DNA of 61,316 bases, taken from positions 1-61,316 of the forward strand of contig SVED01000004.1 in NCBI GenBank assembly GCA_015057515.1, given 5' to 3'. Position 1 is the first letter of the stretch. Each line of letters opens with the position of its first letter. Positions 21,473 to 29,675 of this stretch are shown here, one piece after another. This DNA comes from Lachnospiraceae bacterium. GTDB lineage: Bacteria > Bacillota > Clostridia > Lachnospirales > Lachnospiraceae. A program made the translations under genes and the position numbers. The notes under the pieces were generated by a model that saw only the letters and a program-made list of their open reading frames with translations, did no database searches and had not been told where the DNA came from.

Positions 21473-21898
21473 ATGATAGCAATCGGTTGCGACCACGGTG
21501 CATTCGAACTAAAATTAGAGATTATTAAACACCTTCAAAATCGCGGTTTTGAAGTTAAGGATATGGGGTGTAATGATACTAACTCCTGTGATTATCCTAT
21601 ATATGCAAAGGCTGTTGCAGATGAAGTTGCAAGTGGCAATGCCGAGCTTGGCATCCTTGTTTGCGGTACCGGCATTGGTATGTCTATGGCAGCCAACAAG
21701 GTGGAAGGTATTCGTGCGGCTCTTTGTGCAGACTGTTTCTCAGCTCAGGCAACAAGAGAGCACAACAACGCCAACATCCTTTGTATGGGTGCAAGAACAA
21801 CTGGTGTTGGACTTGCCCTTATGATTGTTGACAGGTTTGTTGATACACCTTTTTCAAATGATGAAAGACACATAAGAAGAATAAATATGTATTCATAA
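21473..21898 (+). CDS. rpiB: Ribose-5-phosphate isomerase B
   Basis: Interconverts ribose 5-phosphate and ribulose 5-phosphate in the pentose phosphate pathway; some relatives act on allose or galactose phosphates. The 141 residues show GCDHGAFELK at 4-13, DYPIYAKAVA near 41-50 and the catalytic-cysteine region CGTGIGMSMAANK near 64-76. GGGAGG precedes the ATG. A near-consensus promoter lies upstream and a terminator hairpin downstream, so it is likely monocistronic. Confidence 0.92.
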   Translation: MIAIGCDHGAFELKLEIIKHLQNRGFEVKDMGCNDTNSCDYPIYAKAVADEVASGNAELGILVCGTGIGMSMAANKVEGIRAALCADCFSAQATREHNNANILCMGARTTGVGLALMIVDRFVDTPFSNDERHIRRINMYS

Positions 21899-21903
21899 GA
21901 TAT

Positions 21904-21940
21904 TGTTCCAGAACCTATTTGGGGTTTTGGAACATATTTT
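21904..21940 (+). terminator. Terminator after rpiB
   Basis: A 12-bp stem TGTTCCAGAACC/GGTTTTGGAACA with one G-T wobble, followed by TATTTTAT. It lies only 24 bp before the next gene and leaves no room for a separate promoter, so that gene may depend on read-through. Confidence 0.75.
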
Positions 21941-21963
21941 ATACCTATGAAAGGATTTTTACT

Positions 21964-23136
21964 ATGAAGATTATTTTTTGTAGATGGAAAAGTATATGTG
22001 AGGACGGTATAACTAACGCTATCAAGCGAATGGGACATACTTTGGTTGCCTTAGACCGACCTTTTACAAGTGTAGACTACGACAAGGAGTACCTTCAGGT
22101 TTTAGTTAAGCTTGTTCAGGATAACCCTGACGCTTCCTGCGTCTTATCTGTTAACTTTCAGCCTATAGTTGCCCGTGCCTGTAAGGTTCTTAAGATTCCT
22201 TATCTTTCATGGACCGTGGACTGCCCAAGCTTCCAGCTCTACTCCCAGACTGTAGCTTACCCAACCAATCGTATTTTCCTGTTGGACCGCATGCAAGCCG
22301 AGAAGTTTTCTCCTCTGAACCCGGAAAATATTTTCCATCTGCCTTTAGGCTGCGACCTGGAAACCTGGGACAGCGTAAAGGTTACTGCTGAGGACCACAA
22401 GATGTACGATTGTGATATTTCCTTCGTGGGCTCCCTTTATTCTGAAAAATGTAAATATAATGTCATTGAAAAGGATTTGGACGACTATACCAAGGGATAC
22501 GTTGATGCCCTTATCAACGCCCAGCTAAATGTGTACGGTTACAATTTCCTAGAAGATTCCATCTCCGATGAATGGGCAGAACGCTTTAAGGCGCAAGCCG
22601 GATGGATTCCTCTTGCAGAGGATTATATTGAGGATGTAAAAGGCATCGTAGCCGATACCTTTATCGGTTATAAATGTACTGAACAGGAGCGAATTCGTAC
22701 CCTTGATGCCATAAGCCAGCACTTTAATATGGACCTTTGGACTCTCAGTGATACCTCTATGCTTCCACGCATCAACAACCGTGGTGGTGCGGACTCTGTC
22801 ACTATGATGCCAAAGATTATAAAATGTAGCAAAATTAATCTTAATATGACTAATCGACCTATCAAAACCGGACTACCATTGCGCATCTTCGACCTTATGG
22901 GTGCAGGTGGCTTCGTTCTATCCAACTATCAGTCCGAAATCCCAGAGCACTTTATCCCAGGAGAAGACATAGTCCTCTACGACAGCATCCCAGACATGCT
23001 CTCCAAGATAGACTACTATCTCTCCCACGAGGAAGAGCGCCTTGCCATCGCCCAAAGCGGATACGAAAAAATCAAGAAATTCCACACCTACGACATCAAG
23101 CTTCAAACCATGTTCCAGATGGCGGGACTACTGTAA
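21964..23136 (+). CDS. CgeB/DUF3880-type glycosyltransferase
   Basis: A 390-residue cytosolic protein resembling the DUF3880 plus GT1-like glycosyltransferase arrangement found near flagellar and surface-glycan genes of Clostridia. Visible conserved parts are the SWTVDCP segment near 79-85, PLGCDLETWD near 122-131, CDISFVGSLYSEK near 145-157 and the C-terminal donor-site region GLPLRIFDLMGAGGFVLSNYQ. The longer frame starts at 21919 inside the terminator; ATG 21964 has AAAGGA eight bases upstream. The stop codon is inside the left outer arm of element copy 2. The acceptor is unknown; flagellin or a surface polymer is likely from context. Confidence 0.75.
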   Translation: MKIIFCRWKSICEDGITNAIKRMGHTLVALDRPFTSVDYDKEYLQVLVKLVQDNPDASCVLSVNFQPIVARACKVLKIPYLSWTVDCPSFQLYSQTVAYPTNRIFLLDRMQAEKFSPLNPENIFHLPLGCDLETWDSVKVTAEDHKMYDCDISFVGSLYSEKCKYNVIEKDLDDYTKGYVDALINAQLNVYGYNFLEDSISDEWAERFKAQAGWIPLAEDYIEDVKGIVADTFIGYKCTEQERIRTLDAISQHFNMDLWTLSDTSMLPRINNRGGADSVTMMPKIIKCSKINLNMTNRPIKTGLPLRIFDLMGAGGFVLSNYQSEIPEHFIPGEDIVLYDSIPDMLSKIDYYLSHEEERLAIAQSGYEKIKKFHTYDIKLQTMFQMAGLL

Positions 23137-23748
23137 GCAAGCCCCTGACTTTTGCCTACAATACTAAGGAACATCCACCCAGGCCCTTTGCCTTGTGGCG
23201 GCGGTTAGTGGTTTTCCCGCAGACAACACAGGGTTCTTAGCAATCCTAGGCGCAAGGGCTTTCGATAAATCGTGCCGCGGGAAGGATGTCTGAGATTGCC
23301 CCTTTAGGTCTTGTAGGTATAATTAGTCCCCAGCCTACGCTTGTGCATATATCTAAGATTTTACAATTGCGATGTATGATTAGGCGCCGCTTACACCAAC
23401 TCTGTCCATCTCGTCAGATTTGCCCCAAAAAGAAACGGGACCTCGTTTCTTTTTGGGGCAAATCTGACGAGATGGGACCTCAAACACGGTTTCCGCGGCG
23501 CCTTCATCGCAATTGTAAAACCTTGATATATGGTACAAGCTAGCTAGTTGACTAATTATACCCACAAGACCTTAAGGGGCAGTCGAGTTCCTAGAGCGGC
23601 ACGTAATCAAAAATCGAAAGTCCGAGCCGTAGGATTTCTTAGAACCCGTCGACGTTGCAAGGGAAAACCACTAACCACCGCCACAAGGCAAAGGGCCTGG
23701 GTGGATGTTCCTTAGTATTGTAGGCAAAAGTCAGGGGCTTGCTTACAG
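23131..23748. repeat. Long quasi-palindromic element, copy 2
   Basis: A 618-bp inverted repeat between two convergent glycosyltransferase genes. The outer arms are 88 bp (23131-23218 with 23661-23748) with a single mismatch and include the last Leu codon and stop (CTGTAA) of both genes. The core at about 23221-23660 matches copies 1 and 3, including shared unpaired bulges. The centre is a perfect 32-bp stem (23407-23438 with 23445-23476). Each arm carries an inward TATAATTAG. Open frames across it are palindrome artefacts. No known family recognised. Confidence 0.9.
23407..23476. terminator. Apical bidirectional terminator-like hairpin of element copy 2
   Basis: Perfect 32-bp stem with a six-base loop GGACCT. 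Next to the loop the stem contains CCCCAAAAAGAAACG paired with CGTTTCTTTTTGGGG, so each strand has a T-run after the tip stem. This is the layout of a bidirectional intrinsic terminator serving both convergent genes. Confidence 0.7.
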
Positions 23749-24786
23749 TTCCTCCGGCATCTGCCACTGGCTAAGCTCGGTGTCGTAGTGTGTTGCCATT
23801 TCCTGATACTGTGGATTTTGGGTGATGGCGGCTAATTCTTTGTAGCAGTGTACTAAACCTTGTAATGGCAGGTCTCCACTGCAATGTATGTCGATAATGC
23901 TTACTGTTTCGTATGCTGCGTTTAGGTACCAGACTATAGCTTCATCATAGTCCCCTTGAGCTTGGTAGTAGGCTCCCAAATCGTAGCACATCTCAGAGCA
24001 TGGTGTTTCCATCATATCACGAAGTGCATACTTGAAAAGGTTGGCAGGATCATTGCTAAGGCGATAATGTCTTGCAAGGACGCATGCCGCTTCCTTTCCC
24101 CTGTCGGAAAGTGGATTTAACTGCCATAGTTCTTGGAAGATGGCATAGGCCTTAATAAAATCTTCCGGCTCTCCCATCTTGAGAAGCTGCTGGGCATACA
24201 TACGATAAAGCTTATCTGAAAGCTTACCTTGGGCAGCATATTCCTTGAGAAAGATTCTAAAGTCACGCTTGCCATGAAGGGCTAGAGGCTTATGAATAAT
24301 CTCAATATCGCTATTGAAAACTACCGGGTCAATTCTTACTGTCTCGTGAATAGGGTCAATCCATGTATAGGTTCTAAGACGCTTGAACAACTTTGGTCTG
24401 TACTCTTTTTTTGCGTTAAGAAGACTGCCGTCCTCAGAAACTGTCACATACTTCATCTGAACCATCTCAATCTCAGGAAGCATACATTTCTTGAGAATCT
24501 TGAAACGTGTACGGTTTTCTTCATCTAAAATTTCGTCTGCATCCGGCGCATATATGTAATCCATTGTTGCCTTTGAAAAGGAAAAATTCCTAGCTGCAGA
24601 AAAATCATCTATCCACTGAAAATCATATATTTTGTCAGTATATTTTGCAGCAATTTCCTTTGTTCTGTCAGTAGAACCTGTATCCACTATGATAATCTCA
24701 TCCATAAGGTCCGCCACTGTGTCAAGACAACGGGCAAGTATGGATTCTTCATTTTTTACAATCATACATAAGCTTATAGTTATCAT
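23743..24786 (-). CDS. Family 2 glycosyltransferase with C-terminal TPR-like region
   Basis: GT-A fold glycosyltransferase, similar in build to SunS-type or lipopolysaccharide-core GT2 enzymes. From ATG 24786 (347 residues) the N-terminus is MITISLCMIVKNEE, followed by VDTGSTDRT near 35-43 and the metal-binding YAPDADEIL near 79-87. The C-terminal 150 residues are helical repeats of TPR type (EAIVWYLNAAYE). The frame opens at ATG 24849, but ATG 24786 fits the domain boundary. A nine-codon leader frame (24783-24812) with a strong AAGGAG site ends in an ATGA overlap with this start, suggesting coupled re-initiation. The 3' end lies within the arm of element copy 2. Confidence 0.8.
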   Translation of the reverse strand: MITISLCMIVKNEESILARCLDTVADLMDEIIIVDTGSTDRTKEIAAKYTDKIYDFQWIDDFSAARNFSFSKATMDYIYAPDADEILDEENRTRFKILKKCMLPEIEMVQMKYVTVSEDGSLLNAKKEYRPKLFKRLRTYTWIDPIHETVRIDPVVFNSDIEIIHKPLALHGKRDFRIFLKEYAAQGKLSDKLYRMYAQQLLKMGEPEDFIKAYAIFQELWQLNPLSDRGKEAACVLARHYRLSNDPANLFKYALRDMMETPCSEMCYDLGAYYQAQGDYDEAIVWYLNAAYETVSIIDIHCSGDLPLQGLVHCYKELAAITQNPQYQEMATHYDTELSQWQMPEEL

Positions 24787-24857
24787 ATCCTTAGTATGGT
24801 GCAGGGCACCATATACTCCTTTCTTATGAGTTATAGTTGTGTAAAACATTTTTCATT

Positions 24858-26993
24858 TTAGTATATCCTGGCTATTATCTGGCTCTCATAGACTGGGTCT
24901 TTCACATCCAAAACTATGTCTCCACCAGCCACTTCATTATTGTACTTGGTTTTGACTTGTGTCTTCTTACCTTTTCCTGCAAGCATCCACTCATACTCAA
25001 TATCAATATGACCTATATCTAATGCCTGATAGCCTTCCTTTGAAAGATCATGAGCCAATACTGTTGCAGTGGCTCCCATGGCAATTAAAACCAGTCTGTC
25101 CTTATCCTGCTTTAGAGCTACCTCTAAAATATCATCATATCGGTCAAAAGCATCCACTGCAGGGCCAAGGATTCGCTTAATATCTAAGGCATTATCAAAC
25201 AAATCATTTCCCACACCCATTCGAGTTTTTTCACCCTCAATAATAAGGAGTTTTCTACCCTCCCATATTCGCCTTAGCTTGTCAAATCTTTTTCTTGGTG
25301 CATCTGTATTGTTATCAATATAGCTGGCATAAGGTCTGGTCACATATGTATCATAGTATGTTCTGTTCATATCAAGGAGTTCATAATGCTCCTTTCTCAC
25401 CTGCTCAGACATATATGCACGAATATTGTATCTGCAATCATCGTTGTATTTAGACAAATCCCCATAGGTGTCGGCGATACATATAAGAAGGTTATCTTGT
25501 TTGGAATTAAGTACATCCTTCAATCGCATGCCCAATGCTTTGTCTGCTCGCTGGAATTTTTGACGATTGTCTCCTGCTATAACTGCAAATTCGCCATCCC
25601 CAAAACGGCTCATGGATTTACCCTCATTTATAATGAGGTCTATGGCCTTGTCACCATCTAAAACTGTAGGGTAAATTGGGTCTGTATCTCCTGCAAACAT
25701 CTCATATTTCAAATTATTTACTGAGCAATTCATTGCATATTGATTGGCTGAAAGCTGGGATATGTGTTTGTATGCCTGTTCCATTTCCTGCTGAAGATTA
25801 ACTATGGCTCCATTTTGAGATTTCATAGCCTTCATTAGCTTCAATATGTCCTTTTGTGAACTACAATTTTCATCTGTATTTACTTTTTTCTTCGAATTCG
25901 TGTTAGAATTATGTAAACCTATCTCGTTTGTTTCTCTACCCGCTTTTTCAATACCCGAAACCTTATATTCCTTAAATATAGGTCGGTTTACTGAGCTTAT
26001 AACCGGTAAACCAAACAAATCCGCCATATCAACATGGGTAATATTATCCAGGTTTCTATTTGTGATATAAGCATCTACCTGACCAAACAGACCTCTCTCG
26101 TCAATTACATTCCCTATATATAAGTTTACATAACATTCAACATCCTCATATTGAGCAAAGATTTCGTTAAGCAGCGCCAATTTGTCCTCTAGGAACTCAT
26201 CCTCCCTAAGATAAAGCAAAAGCTCTGTATTTGTGCCTGCGTAGCTTTTTACAAATGCATCGATAACCTGTGGATAGGTTGGATAATCCTGTTCAAAATC
26301 AGGAATATAAAGCAAAATCTTATCCTCACCACAACCTGCCTTTTCCATAGGTATTATCTTAACTGGTTCTATGGATGTAAGATCCTTTACAGCATCCTTT
26401 ATATGCTTTTCTATGAACTTATCTATGTCTCCATATAAGTCATGAGCACAAGCTCTCACCTTTTCCTCCGTCCAGTTCCACCATCTTATTAGGCTTAATT
26501 TGTCAATTTGATCTTGATTAAACCTGTAACCGATAATCTTTGCCGGGTTACCTGCTACAACTGCGTATGCCGGAACATCCTTGGTAACAACAGCCTCCGC
26601 AGAAACCACCGCGCCATTTCCAATAGTAACGCCACTCAATATAGTGGCATGCTCACCTATCCAACAATCGTTCATTATGTGAATATGGCCTTTGCGCTTT
26701 GTAAACTTTGGTCGCTGATAATCAACCCCACTAATGCGGCCCTGGCACACCTTTTTGTAATCATGATTCATATCCACCACAAAGGTTACATCATGGGCTA
26801 TGGCTGAATAACGGCCAACCTGCACACTATACACCAAACTCTTATCCAATACGTTATCAACTATAACCTCTTCAATATAACTATCCCTGCCTATTGTAAG
26901 AACAGGAAAATTCTTTTTCTCCTTTAGAACATCACTTGTATATTCCACTTCTTTTTTCACACTATATTCAGGAATGTTTAACTTAAATCTCAT
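24858..26993 (-). CDS. Multidomain sugar enzyme: CatB-like acetyltransferase, GT-like middle, GT-D (DUF1792) glycosyltransferase
   Basis: A 711-residue fusion. Residues about 60-158 form a left-handed beta-helix acyltransferase of CatB type ([30 protein letters not shown]). Residues about 200-370 look like the nucleotide-sugar half of a GT-B enzyme ([26 protein letters not shown]). A coiled-coil linker lies near 375-425. Residues about 450-700 match the GT-D/DUF1792 glycosyltransferase family, with the [11 protein letters not shown] metal-site motif near 464-474. It sits between a flagellin-like gene and a GT2 gene, so it probably builds or acetylates a flagellar or surface glycan. I have not seen this three-part fusion described. 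Confidence 0.75.
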   Translation of the reverse strand: MRFKLNIPEYSVKKEVEYTSDVLKEKKNFPVLTIGRDSYIEEVIVDNVLDKSLVYSVQVGRYSAIAHDVTFVVDMNHDYKKVCQGRISGVDYQRPKFTKRKGHIHIMNDCWIGEHATILSGVTIGNGAVVSAEAVVTKDVPAYAVVAGNPAKIIGYRFNQDQIDKLSLIRWWNWTEEKVRACAHDLYGDIDKFIEKHIKDAVKDLTSIEPVKIIPMEKAGCGEDKILLYIPDFEQDYPTYPQVIDAFVKSYAGTNTELLLYLREDEFLEDKLALLNEIFAQYEDVECYVNLYIGNVIDERGLFGQVDAYITNRNLDNITHVDMADLFGLPVISSVNRPIFKEYKVSGIEKAGRETNEIGLHNSNTNSKKKVNTDENCSSQKDILKLMKAMKSQNGAIVNLQQEMEQAYKHISQLSANQYAMNCSVNNLKYEMFAGDTDPIYPTVLDGDKAIDLIINEGKSMSRFGDGEFAVIAGDNRQKFQRADKALGMRLKDVLNSKQDNLLICIADTYGDLSKYNDDCRYNIRAYMSEQVRKEHYELLDMNRTYYDTYVTRPYASYIDNNTDAPRKRFDKLRRIWEGRKLLIIEGEKTRMGVGNDLFDNALDIKRILGPAVDAFDRYDDILEVALKQDKDRLVLIAMGATATVLAHDLSKEGYQALDIGHIDIEYEWMLAGKGKKTQVKTKYNNEVAGGDIVLDVKDPVYESQIIARIY

Positions 26994-27042
26994 AATTACC
27001 CTCCAAATATACCTACTCCGTTAGTATCTATAGTAACACAAA

Positions 27043-27074
27043 TTCCCTGACTGCAATAACTTACAATCAGGGAA
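27043..27074 (-). terminator. Candidate terminator after the flagellin-like gene
   Basis: Stem TTCCCTGA/TCAGGGAA with a 16-nt loop starting 12 bp after the stop codon. The tail on the minus strand is only moderately T-rich (TTTGTGTT), so termination may be partial and allow expression of the 711-residue fusion gene. Confidence 0.5.
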
Positions 27075-27085
27075 ATATAAACATA

Positions 27086-27832
27086 CTAAATAAAGAAGTT
27101 ATTTCGCTTCTGCTCCTGCTCCATCTGTTTTTTCTGCATATTGATTCGAAGCTGCTCTAAAATAGTATTTCGCTGCAAATCAGTTATCTCCTCCGCCATA
27201 TTGGTATCTCTTATAAGGCTATTTGCCATAGTCAAATTATAAGATGCGTACTGGTTGCTCATAACGGTATAGGAAAGTCTGTTGGTTTTAGCTCCTATCT
27301 CTGAGCGAGCCTGATTAACCTTCTTTAAGGCTTTGTCAATATCTCTTATGTCAAAATCCTTAGTAACATCAAAATCCGCAATACCTAATGCCTCAAGGGA
27401 AGCATTTGCCATATGTATAGTCTGTCCCTTACCTGAGGGATTTGTGGCCAAATTCATATCAGCCATACTTCCATCTAAAAGCTTAAGTCCGTTAAACTGA
27501 GTATTTTTCGCAGTGTCTGCAATAGCCTTTTTAAGCTCATCTATCTCCCTTTGTATCATAGAAAGCTCTTCCTTTGAATTAAGAGCTGAATTGGAAGCCT
27601 TAACACCAAGCTCCCTAATACGTCCTAAGGCATCCTGCATACTACCTAATGCTCCATCAGCAACGTTTAGCATTGCTCCGCCAATCTCGGCATTATCAGT
27701 TGCAACATCGTACAGGTTTGACTGATTCTCTAATTTCTGTGATATTGCCAAACCCGCCGCATCATCTGCAGCACTGTTAATCTTATATCCTGATGATAAG
27801 TTCTTGTAGTTATTTTCTATTGATAGGGACAT
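27086..27832 (-). CDS. Divergent flagellin-like protein
   Basis: A 248-residue relative of flagellin. It keeps the core signature LSSGYKINSAADDAAGLAIS, a D1-type central helix (FNGLKLLDGS) and the C-terminal LTMANSLIRDTNMAEE helix. It lacks the N-terminal 25-30 residues (INTNRxLG part of D0), and its C-terminus is a charged Q/K/E/N-rich tail instead of the normal flagellin end, so it may not polymerise like ordinary flagellin. It could be a minor filament, cap-proximal or regulatory variant. ATG 27832 is chosen over TTG 27838 because AAGGAG lies seven bases upstream. It sits inside the glycosylation island, away from the main flagellins. Confidence 0.75.
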   Translation of the reverse strand: MSLSIENNYKNLSSGYKINSAADDAAGLAISQKLENQSNLYDVATDNAEIGGAMLNVADGALGSMQDALGRIRELGVKASNSALNSKEELSMIQREIDELKKAIADTAKNTQFNGLKLLDGSMADMNLATNPSGKGQTIHMANASLEALGIADFDVTKDFDIRDIDKALKKVNQARSEIGAKTNRLSYTVMSNQYASYNLTMANSLIRDTNMAEEITDLQRNTILEQLRINMQKKQMEQEQKRNNFFI

Positions 27833-27864
27833 AGGCAAGCTCCTTTCTTACTAATTCTATATCT

Positions 27865-27911
27865 GGTAATTGCAAAACTCAATATACTTTTTCCTGAGTT
27901 TCGCAATTGCC
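27865..27911. repeat. Long hairpin between maf and the flagellin-like gene
   Basis: Inverted repeat of about 17 bp (GGTAATTGCAAAACTCA with TGAGTTTCGCAATTGCC, one mismatch) and a 13-nt loop. It starts 8 bp after the stop of the Maf gene and has no clear T-tract, so it may be an mRNA processing or stability structure rather than a terminator. Confidence 0.55.
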
Positions 27912-27918
27912 TACAATT

Positions 27919-29640
27919 CTATATTTTGTAATAATCCTTCAGAGAAATTATCTCCATACCTTCTACAAAAGAACCTCCCTCTGAGGCATCATAAACTGTC
28001 ATTGTAACATCACTTTCCTTAAGACGCTTTTCCATCCAATGTCTGTACATATCAAAAAGGTTGCTGGTGGTAAGTTCTACCTTACAAATGCTATACTGTT
28101 CATCATCACTCCACTCAAGCTGGTATCCTTTCACCTTTTGCATATCCTCTATGTCGTTGGCAATACGTCTGGAGGTTCCTTCTGCATGAGCCAAATTATC
28201 TGTGTAAGCTAAATCTAATCCCATAAAAGCTATGCTTTTGCACTCAAGGGCAATACACAAATCAAGGGCAGTTGTAGCTACTGAGCCTCCTGTCTGATAG
28301 GTTTGAGTCCCCAGCTTCCTTGCCTCTTCTTCTGCTCTATCATAGTCCTTCTGAAATACAATATATTTGGGTCCCTCATACTTCTTTGCAAAGCCTCTAT
28401 AAGCTGTAGATAAATATATCATCGGTATATTAGAATCCAGATATCCGCTAACCTGTTTAAAAACCCTCCTATTGGCATCGGAAACTATGACATAATCCAC
28501 ATCAATCCCCATAGCCATAAGCTTTCTAAACACTGTGCCAGTGGCGATTACAAGTGTATTCTCTGGTTTGTCCCGGAGTAACTCAACGTTTTTATCAAGG
28601 GATGGACCTGCTGCCACAATAATGGCTTTTTTATCTTTAAATTTATCCTTTAGCACGTCTACTACGTCAGTTTTATGCGTAATATTTTCTCTAAAATTAC
28701 ATTCCATAAGAACTGATGCATTACGAATACCACTGTCGCGGATAAAAATCTTTTCCAGTTTATCTTTAATGTCCTTGTTCTCAATATGACGCATAGAAGG
28801 ATAATGTATAAGAAAACAGTCCCTCATCCCCATCTCTAGATTTTTAGCAATAGCCTTAGACATTTCTTTGAAATCTGGATCATATATAAGGGTAATTCTT
28901 GGATTAGTCCAAAGCCATCTCATATCTCTAGCAAGCATAGCCTGTAAAATAACCTCTATACTACTCTCATATATATGTACTGTCACACCTTCGTCAAGTT
29001 TACATAACTCCTCAATATGATATCCAAGCCCAAGACCTAACACTGTGTAGGAATCTGCTGTAACATCAAAATAATGCTTGGCAAAATCTCTGGCCTCCAG
29101 CTGTGGATTTACATTGCTGTGAAGATAATACTGACCCTTTTCGTCCATGGTTGCCATAGTATATAAACCACTGTTTGTAGGCTCGAGCCAATATGGATAA
29201 GCCTCAGACTGTAACCATCTTCTCTGCTCCTCTTTGACTAAGGCGGAAAGCTTATTATCCCTTTCTTCGAGACCTGCAATATTCTCATCCCAGTTCTCTT
29301 GGAAAAACATAATGTCACAGGAATTTCTCATAGTCTCCTGAACATTTAGCAGGAAAGGTATAAGCTGTATCTCAATCAAATCTGCAATAAGTACATAGTC
29401 ATCTGCCTTTTGGGCGTCCATAATAGAAGTCAGAAAATCTCCTATACCAAGCTCAGTCACGTCCACACCTATAACGCCCTTATGCTCCATACAGCCGGCA
29501 ATATATCCAGACATTTCCTTTGTAAGAAGCATAAGATTACGGAAAACCTTGTCATAATTTTGGATGTGAGCATAGCTCACAATCAGCTGACTCTTAAATT
29601 GCAAACTTATATTGGTATTGTATAATTCACGAATGGTCAT
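27919..29640 (-). CDS. maf: Motility accessory factor (Maf), DUF115/MptE-like glycosyltransferase
   Basis: A 573-residue protein of the motility-associated factor family. These proteins transfer nonulosonic acids such as pseudaminic or legionaminic acid to flagellin Ser/Thr before export. The central DUF115 domain is recognisable by AIIVAAGPSLDKNVELL near 343-359, DYVIVSDANRR near 390-400 and FMGLDLAYTDNLAHAEG near 478-494. It lies 35 bp downstream of the neuB-type gene and is probably co-transcribed with it from the sigma-28-like promoter at 31217. A second paralogue is at 41576. Confidence 0.85.
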   Translation of the reverse strand: MTIRELYNTNISLQFKSQLIVSYAHIQNYDKVFRNLMLLTKEMSGYIAGCMEHKGVIGVDVTELGIGDFLTSIMDAQKADDYVLIADLIEIQLIPFLLNVQETMRNSCDIMFFQENWDENIAGLEERDNKLSALVKEEQRRWLQSEAYPYWLEPTNSGLYTMATMDEKGQYYLHSNVNPQLEARDFAKHYFDVTADSYTVLGLGLGYHIEELCKLDEGVTVHIYESSIEVILQAMLARDMRWLWTNPRITLIYDPDFKEMSKAIAKNLEMGMRDCFLIHYPSMRHIENKDIKDKLEKIFIRDSGIRNASVLMECNFRENITHKTDVVDVLKDKFKDKKAIIVAAGPSLDKNVELLRDKPENTLVIATGTVFRKLMAMGIDVDYVIVSDANRRVFKQVSGYLDSNIPMIYLSTAYRGFAKKYEGPKYIVFQKDYDRAEEEARKLGTQTYQTGGSVATTALDLCIALECKSIAFMGLDLAYTDNLAHAEGTSRRIANDIEDMQKVKGYQLEWSDDEQYSICKVELTTSNLFDMYRHWMEKRLKESDVTMTVYDASEGGSFVEGMEIISLKDYYKI

Positions 29641-29675
29641 ATGTATCCCCTCTTGCCTGAAGCCAAAGCCTCAAA

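Noticed and set aside
23286-23565. Two overlapping open frames across element copy 2
   Set aside because: They span the apical stem and read as near mirror images of each other, as expected from a palindrome; no start signals.
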